A stretch of DNA of 64,000 bases, taken from assembly GCA_013433145.1 (NCBI GenBank), contig CM024182.1, forward strand, positions 6,772,974-6,836,973, written 5' to 3'. The notes beneath the pieces were generated by a model. It was given only the letters and a program-made list of their open reading frames with translations, was not told the origin of the DNA and made no database searches. A program made the translations under genes and the position numbers. The stretch is from Ascaris suum (lineage: Eukaryota > Nematoda > Chromadorea > Rhabditida > Ascarididae). Positions 55,961-64,000 of the stretch are shown piece by piece (the stretch's first letter is position 1; each line of letters opens with the position of its first letter).

Positions 55961-58900
55961 GATGAGAAGACTTTTATGTGGCATGGTCTTGACTCATTAA
56001 AACTTGCCACTTTTGAGAATGAACTTAAAGATGAATTTGCCTCCGAGTTCAACGTACCATATGGATGTACATTTCATCACAATACAATTTGCTTATTAAC
56101 CAATTATTTTAAAACATTAATGAAAATGAAACTATCGATCGATATCAATAATCGATCAAATTATGATCAGATCAATAATCGATCCGATTATGATCAAATT
56201 GATCGGGAAGTAAGAAAATCGATAGTGGATGATGGATCGATTCCATTAAGTAGCGCACAAAATCGTCTCATATTTATGGCAAAATATGAGCCTGAAAATG
56301 ATCAACAATTCATCGAAAGAATCACCATGAAAATAGTAAATATTCATAATCGACGATTAACGATTGCAATAAATAAATTGATTGCTCATCAAAATATTTT
56401 AAGAACCGTATATACGATGAGCGCTCAACAAATTCTATCGCTTAGTGAATCGTATTATGCGATACGAATTTATGAAGAAAAAAATAAAAATAATAATCAA
56501 CCTATGAATATATTTATTGCGCCTCCATTGAGAATATTTTTGAAAAATATTGATAATGGCTATTATTTAGAGCTACAACAACATCATATCTCAACTGATG
56601 GCTTTTCGATTGGTCTATTAATGAGAGAATTGAAAATTTTCTATAGCGATGGCACGCTTAATAAACTCAATTTTCATTATGCACATTTTTCTATAATGGA
56701 GAAAAAACGTTTAAAAAATGCTAACTATATGGAAAAACGACAAAATTATTGGATGAGAAAATTTCAAAATTTCCGTTTTGAAAAATTATTCATCGATAAA
56801 ATTAAGAAACCAATACAAACATATAAAGGAGAAACTATTGAGTATAAATTCAACGAAATGGATACACATATGCTTAAATATCTTACTGAATTTTACAATG
56901 TTACTGAATTTACACTTATTCTTACTTTCTATCATTTACTAATAAGTATTTTATTTAATTTAAATGATTTTTGTACTGGAATATCGGTAGCTGAACGTTA
57001 CAATAAGCAACTACAATCATTAGCCGGATGTCTTGTAAATATCGTACCAATCCGGCTAGAAATAGATTCGTCGAAACCCGTATCAGCGTTAATCGAGAAA
57101 ATGGCGAATATTATCAATGAAAGTATTCATAATCAACTGCCATTTGAATGTCTTCTGAAATTATTGTCTGTCGAAAGAGATATTTCTTCTTCACCACTAT
57201 TTCAAATATTCTTTATTATGGATGTTATTGAAGCTGCTGAAAATCAGGATCACTCTTCGAACAATGAACTCCTTAATGGAGTCATATTGGAGCAAGAATC
57301 AGGATTTGCTAAATATGATCAAGTATGGTATTTTATAAGAAATTCTCAAAATTTAGCGCTAAAAATTGAATATAATATTGATTTGTTTTATCGAAATTCG
57401 ATTGAAAAAATCCTCAATGAATTTTTACGACTTATTCGAATAATTGGCAAGAATCCAACTGCCGAGATCTCTACGATCGATATTCAAACAAACGTGGAAA
57501 AATTATTTCTTCACGAAATGTACTCTAATAATCGAAGAGATTTTCCAACATTTCGAATACCAATAGAAATAATTACAGCACAAAATCATATGAATGTCTA
57601 TTGTAATCGATTAATCGAAAAAAAAATTGTATTTTCAAATATTTTCATAGAAAGACGTTCAAATCAGAACGCTTTGGCAATTAGCCAATATTTTCTACAA
57701 TATTGGGGTGAACAGCAACGTGCCGATAGCACATTCATTATTCTCACTCATCGAACTCTTGAATTGATTATTATCGTATTCGCACTTTGGAAATGTCGCT
57801 TCGCGATTATACCGTTGTGCGTCGATTGGCCGAAACAAAAAATCTACAGTATTCTGAAGAGTCTACCGTATCCATCTATTATTACTTCTGGCGATTTTTT
57901 GGACAATGAAGATCTACAGATGGAATGTTTATATATAAATATCACGGAACTATTCGATCGTAGTCGTTCCTATTCGCTAAAACTCATGAGAAAATCTCTT
58001 GTGCTAAACGACTTGGCCTATATAACCTATACGTCAGGTTCAACAGGACCTCCGAAAGGTGTATGCACCGAGTTACTAGGCCTTAATAACTTGGCCGCCA
58101 ATTATACGAAAAGCTTAGCGATGAACAGATGGAATAGCGTCTATCAAGTTGTGAATCATTCATTCGATATTTTCTTTGCCGATCTTCTAGAGGCTTTCAT
58201 GAATGGTGCAACACTTGTTTTGGCTAATGAGAAAATTCCAAACGCAAAAGAAATGATGGATATTACACATGCATATATAATGCCGGCATATTTATCGACA
58301 CTTGACGAGAATGCAATGAAAATATTGCAAAAACTCAACGCAATTAATTTTGGTGGCGATCATATAGAAGCGGCATTCTTAAGTAGAGGTATCACAAGCG
58401 GTTTAAACCTCTACCAACAATATGGTCTTACGGAAGTAAGCGTTTATTCGACGCTGCATAAAATTAAATCATTGGATAGCAAAAATTGTATAGGAAAATC
58501 GCTAAACAATGTCAATTTTACAATTCGAGTTTCAAACGACTACTGTGCACTTGGTCGTCGTGGTATTTGTTATATCTCGGGTATAGGGCTAAGTCGAGGA
58601 TATATCAACGACGAGAAGTTGACTGCCTCTAAATATATGGCCAATCATCGCCTCCTCAAAGAAGAGACAATCTTGAGTTACGATAGACGATATTTTATCA
58701 CCGGCGATTTAACGGAAATGAATCAGAACGGACAATTGAAATTCTATGGAAGAGCTGATAATCAGATAAAAATTCGTGGACATATTGTTGATGTGGCTGA
58801 TGTTGAAGCGATTCTTTGCACACTTCCAATGATTGAATCGTGTGTTATAACGACACAAACGCTGAAACAGTCGTTTGTGCTTATTGCACATATTATCGTT

Positions 58901-61900
58901 CGAAAAAAATTTCAAACATTAGCGAATAGTCAAATTCGAAACTCAATTATTGAAATATTGACGCAAAAAATTCCATCATTTATGATTCCATCATATTTTT
59001 ATTTTATCGACAAATTTCCACTCAATTCGAATGGAAAAATTGATCGAGAACAATTACAAAAAATCGATCATCATTCAATACAACGATCGGCAATGATACA
59101 TGATCAATATCCACCAATTCTGAATGAATTGGAAACGAATATCTGCCGAATATTTAGTGATATTCTTGAAATATCGTCAATTAATTTGGAAGATTCATTT
59201 TTTGCAATTGGTGGCGATTCATTAAAAGCACTTCTAGCTATACAACGAATCGACGATGAATTCGGCATTAAAATCTCTTTAAAGGATATTTTCCGCTATC
59301 AAACTTTTACTGCTATACTACAATCGTTGAAAGGAAAAGAAAATATTGAAATAAAATCGAAAAAAAATTTCTCCACTCAACAAATATATTCACTTAATTC
59401 TGAGAAATTTTGGCTTCATGAGAATGGTATTCCACTAAGTTTTGCTCAAGAAAGACTTTGGTTTTTACAGAATTATGAAAGTACAACTCCACTTAGCTAT
59501 ATTCTAGAGATGAAATTACATCTTCGAGGAATGATTTCTCTTAAAGCACTCATTTTTGCTATAAATTTTCTTACTAGAAAACATGCGATATTTCGTACGA
59601 TATTTCGAATTGATACGATGGGATTTGCTTCACAAATAATCCTTTCATTAACTGAATCGTATATTATTTTATTCAAACAAACTAACAAAAATGAGGCGAT
59701 CGATTTTGATCTATGCGATTCACCACCACTGAGAATAATAATGAGTACTCAACAAAATGGAATGGTTCTTCACCTTTATATGCATCATATTTTGACCGAT
59801 GGTCACTCATTTAATATTATCTCTCAGGATCTCATGCATGCTTATCACCGTCTTGTTAATGGCGAAGCAGAAATTTTAACAAGCTTCCCTCGTGAAATAT
59901 TGGAAGATTCTTATGCATCATTCAGTTATCGACAAAGAAGAGATTATCGATTGATTAAGGAGGATGTAAGACAATGGATCGAGCAATTTAGGAATGTGGA
60001 AGCACTTGAAATACCTACAGATTTCCCACGTGCCAAAATATTCGACACACGTGGAAAGATATTCACAGTCGATTTGAATATTCCTCAAAGCGAAATTGAT
60101 GCATTCTGTAATCGTTATCATTGCACTGTTTTTATTTATCTACTTACTGGCTATGTGCTTCTAATGCGAGCACTAAGTGGACAACGAAAATTTCTGATAG
60201 GAACCGCGAGTGCAAATCGAGAGAGGAAAAATTTGCATACTGTTGGATTTTTTGCGAATTCAATACCACTAAATTTGACTACTGAGTTCAGCAATTTAGC
60301 TGAGCTAATCGATTCATTACAATCGATGTGCATCAATAGCCTACAATATCAAAATATTCCATTTGAAGTAATCATTGAACAATTGAATCCAAAAAGGGAT
60401 CCATCAAAAGCGCCACTTTTTCAACATTCTATCGTATTTCATAATGCTTCACCAAGTGAATTACCGAAAATCGACGGATTATCCATTGAAGTGGAGGAGA
60501 TTCACTCAGCGGAAGCGAAATACGATCAAACTTGGTTCTTTCAAATGATTAACTCAACAGTACGACTTCAAGTTGAATACTCTAGTGCATTATTTCATGA
60601 ATCTACAATCAAGAAATATATTGCAATTTATATAATGATTGCGAAGAATTTATTAAACGCTAAAGAATTGGATGAAATTTCATTCATAACAAACGAAGAG
60701 CGAATAAATGAGCAATTGAGAAATCATGGAATTGATACACCTCGGACATCATTAGGTCATTTATTCATTGGTCAATGCGAACTGACCACTGATACGAAAA
60801 TGATGATTTGGAATGAAGATGATACTACTTCTGGCATTACTTACAAAGAAGCCTTCAGCTTCGTTCTTCATCTCTCTTCCATTATTCAACAATCGATACT
60901 ATGTATCAATGGTACTTCAGTTATCGCCGACGATTGTATCGCGATCATATGTGGCGATAATTTTCTCAGCGTACTCTCAATAATGGCTGTACAATTAATC
61001 GATTGTTGCTATTGCCCTATCGACTGCAATTACCCGGTTCAGCGGATCGATTTCATTCAATCAGATAGTAAATCAATATTAGTGCTAAATTGTGAAGAAA
61101 CAACCGTCGCTAACGATAGCGACTGTTTAAATATCAATGAGGTTTTCCAACGATGGCGTTTGAATGAGGGAATTAACTGCTACCGGAAGCGCTTCAATAG
61201 AACAAGTAATTCCGACTTAGCCTATATTATCTACACGTCCGGTAGTACCGGAAAACCAAAAGGTGTATGCATAGAGCAACAAAGCATTGTGAATGTTATT
61301 GAATATACGACAAGGCGCTATCGTCTAGGTGCATTACAAAGGTGCTATCAGTTTACAAGGCTGACATTCGATGCAAGTCTAGCTTATACGTTCGGTGCAG
61401 CAATGAACGGTGCGACAATGTGTATGCGTAATGAAAATATTCAAGCAATGGAGGATATTCGACGACACTTACCGTTAGATATACTACATATGACTCCAGT
61501 TGTACTTGGTACAATGACGTCAGATGACGTCAAATCACTCGAGAAGCACGTAGCTCGATGGAGCATTGGAGGTGATAAGTTAACCGCGCAAGAGATGAGC
61601 AAGGTTATCGAGAACGGTATTCCCTTGATTCAAGTCTATGGACCAACTGAAGTTACAGTTTTTCAAACAATCGCTAATATGAAAGTTTGTAGTCATACAT
61701 CGACTACAATTGGACCAACAATTAGCAATATGTTCGGCTATGTAATAAGCGATGATCGCCAACAATTACCTTCAAATGTGAAGGGTGAATTCTTTATGGT
61801 GGGAGAGAATGTTGCACGTGGATATATGAATCTTAACGAAATGAGCAACAAATTTTTCCTGCGTAATCCATTTCAAACACGAGAGGAGGCGATAAAAAAT

Positions 61901-63390
61901 ATTAACATGAGAGGATACAAAAGTGGTGACATTGTTAAGCGTTTACCTACTGGAGAGATGATATTTTATGAACGAAAAGATATGCAAATTAAAATAAATG
62001 GTTATCGAGTAGAACTTAATGAAATTGAAAATGCTCTCTGTAAACATGCGGATATTTCCTCCTGTGTCGCTATTCTTCAAAATAATACTATCGTTGTATT
62101 TTATGAAGGAAATAGTCGACATTCTGAGCAAGAGCTCATTGGATTTCTTAGTCAAATACTTCCATATTATATGCTACCGTCGAGAATTATTCATGTGGAG
62201 AAATTTCCGTTGAATCAGAATTCAAAGGTCGATAGAAATGCGCTACGCACGATAATTGATGGGAATATTTCTACTGCGTCAGGAACGCTTAGCGACGTCG
62301 AGACAAAGATTCTCCGAATATGGTGCGAAACACTTAAAAACAATCAAATTGGAGTTAAAGATAATTTCTTTGCAATGGGTGGTCATTCTTTATTGGCTAC
62401 AACAATATGCTTCAAAATACGAGAAACGCTTCATTGTGAGTGCCCAGTTCGATATCTTTTTGAGAATCAAACTGTTGAAAAGTTAGCAAAGCGATTATTC
62501 GTTGAGATCGAACGTGCTTGTCGAGAGAAAATACAATCACAACGAAGTGACCAATGGTCAAGTTGTGGCCAAGATGATCGGAATGGCGATAATTCAAAAA
62601 TGGCTGGGGCAAATATGGAAACCGAGATGTCAGTCATTAGAAAACAAGCCTCACTCAATGAACAACGAACCAAGTGCACAACGCCAAGATCAAAGAGCGA
62701 TGATCACGCAAACTTGAAATATTCGAAGGCGAAGGAAGCTATGCAAAAGAAATTGCCGATTACCTTCCAACAAGGCAACATGCAACCATTACCTTGTTGC
62801 CAATTACAAAAACCATTACTGCATTTATATTCTAACAATCCTGATGGACCTTATTTAAGGGCTTATGAGACAGGATTCCGTATTCAATTACGTATCGTTG
62901 ATCGATCGTTGCTAAACAGATGCGTCAATCGAGTCATTACGAGTCATGATGCATTACGAACTTCATTTCTTGCCGAATCGAAGACTTATTTGCAAGAAAT
63001 TAAATCTGCAACCGAATCGTTCGTTGCGCTAAGATATCGTCACGAAAAGACCGATCTTTTCGTATCAAATCCTTTCGATTCCATTCCGATATTATGTTTC
63101 TTAGAGGAAGTTGATGGTCATACAAACTTCGTACTTCGTATGAGTCATGTCATAACGGATGCACGTTCTATGCAAATTATTGCCGAAGAACTTTATGCAA
63201 CATATAATGGACATAAATCATTGCCAAGAAATGCAAATACATATGCAAATTTCTCGAAGAGATATCGCCAAAAAGTTGAGGATATAAGAGATGAAAATGA
63301 ACAATATTGGCGCAATATATTCACAAATATTGAACGGACAATTCTTTCAACAGATAAGCCAAGAACAACGAATCGGAAAGTGAATGCGGC
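55961..63390 (+). CDS. Nonribosomal peptide synthetase: PCP-C-A-PCP-C-A-PCP-C
   Basis: A megasynthetase that activates amino acids as adenylates, loads them on phosphopantetheine arms and condenses them. The uninterrupted frame from the ATG at 55976 to the stop at 63398-63400 is 2474 codons (numbering from that ATG). PCP1: GLDSL, Ser 7. C1: LSSAQNRLIF near 97, HHISTDG near 202. A1: YTSGSTGPPKG near 684, YGLTE near 815, TGDL near 906, NGKID near 1018. PCP2: GGDSL, Ser 1082. C2: LSFAQERLWF, HHILTDG near 1270. A2: YTSGSTGKPKG near 1750, YGPTE near 1888, SGDI, NSKVD near 2082. PCP3: GGHSL, Ser 2138. C3: SHVITDARS near 2389. Both A domains keep the Asp that holds the amino group (FDIFF, FDASL) and the catalytic Lys. 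No epimerase or methyltransferase is seen. The stretch has no visible intron. A C. elegans NRPS-1/PKS-1 (nemamide) relationship is plausible but unproven. Confidence 0.95.
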
Positions 63391-64000
63391 TATGTTATAA
63401 AAAATCTCTCGTCACTTAATAGGATTATTGAAAGACTCTCAAGAAAGAATCAATGTTCGAATTTTGTTGTAATGATTGCGGCGCTAAGTGAAATCCTAAG
63501 ACGACGTCTCGATCAAGAATCAAAAGTTGTCATCGGATGCCCTATGGATATGCGTGATGATCCATCAGAATCTAGCGTTGGATTCTATATTTCTACGATA
63601 CCAATTGTTATTGAAGCATCCCAATCATATTCTACAGCACAATTATTGTTACATCATACAGCACAACAAGTCGAAAATGCCATTCAACATTCAACTGTAT
63701 CGGGAGATTTTTTCAATTCATTATGTGGTGATAATGAGCTGATAAGTTGTATGATAATCTTGGATAATTTCACTGTCGATCAACTATCAGCGAACAATTA
63801 TTTCGAAATATCCGACGAAAACAGCGGTCATACAAAATACGAATTAAGTGTATTTATAACGCAACGAGGAACTGATATTACAATAAAATTCGAATATATG
63901 AGCAATCTTTTCTATAAGGAATCGATCATTGATATGATCAATGGATGGGCGAAATGTATCAACGCTTTCGATAGAGATATTATCATTCATAATGATCACC
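63386..64000 (+). CDS. NRPS continuation: rest of third condensation domain (cut by window edge)
   Basis: After the stop at 63398-63400 the condensation domain continues in the next frame, which is open to the window end. It reads GYVIKNLSSLNRIIERLSRK, then FVVMIAALSEILRRR and VVIGCPMDMRDDP, and VGFYISTIPIVIE. The last is the C5-type motif (family: VGFFVNTLPLR). Later come ISCMIILDNF and KYELSVFITQRGTDITIKFE, typical of the C-domain C-terminal lobe. The frame must change between about 63345 and 63390. Whatever follows (thioesterase, further modules or a stop) lies outside the window. Confidence 0.85.

Noticed and set aside
58156..58338. Minus-strand open frames inside the NRPS (also near 58709, 59497, 59918, 60151 and 61580)
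   Set aside because: Antisense shadows of a long domain-bearing frame.
63396..63424. A 29-base intron explaining the second NRPS frame break
   Set aside because: It is in phase and has GT..AG ends, but it is shorter than usual nematode introns and would delete residues (KNLSSLNR) that fit the condensation-domain pattern; a one-base error upstream explains more.

Overview
The window reads as nuclear DNA of a nematode. It is very AT-rich, has long (TA)n and (ATT)n microsatellites, and its genes are split by GT..AG introns of about 0.3-2 kb with TTTCAG-like acceptors. It encodes a major sperm protein (MSP) domain, a family found in nematode sperm, and a TWK-type two-pore potassium channel. The species or clade cannot be fixed from the sequence.

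Layout: 1-8.9 kb is non-coding, repeat-rich DNA with a ~940-base (ATT)n block. 8.9-17.0 kb (+) holds nine exons of a K2P/TWK potassium channel whose first exons were not found. 19.1-23.0 kb (+) is a small gene with two fibronectin type III domains. 24.7-29.2 kb (+) is a divergent REEP/YOP1-family gene. 29.9-32.9 kb (+) is an MSP-domain gene. 32.9-36.8 kb has no gene I can support. 36.8-43.8 kb and 45.4-50.4 kb (both -) are two complete ten-exon paralogues of the WD40 adaptor DCAF7/WDR68 (SWAN/AN11 family) in tandem. 50.8-52.4 kb is a decayed RTE-type non-LTR retrotransposon with a tRNA-derived SINE-like element beside it.

54.7-64.0 kb (+) is the start of a giant nonribosomal peptide synthetase (NRPS), cut off by the window edge. 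Domains in order are: an unrecognised N-terminal region, carrier (PCP), condensation (C), adenylation (A), PCP, C, A, PCP, C. The last C domain carries the SHxxxDxxS signature of fungal terminal, cyclising C domains instead of HHxxxDG. Unlike every other gene here, this ~9 kb of coding sequence has no introns that I can see. It is interrupted only by two single-base-type frame changes, near 55.95 kb and 63.38 kb. The known animal precedent is the nemamide assembly line of C. elegans (PKS-1 plus NRPS-1); membership in that family is my inference.

The genes do not form an obvious pathway with one another. The NRPS is the exceptional item.
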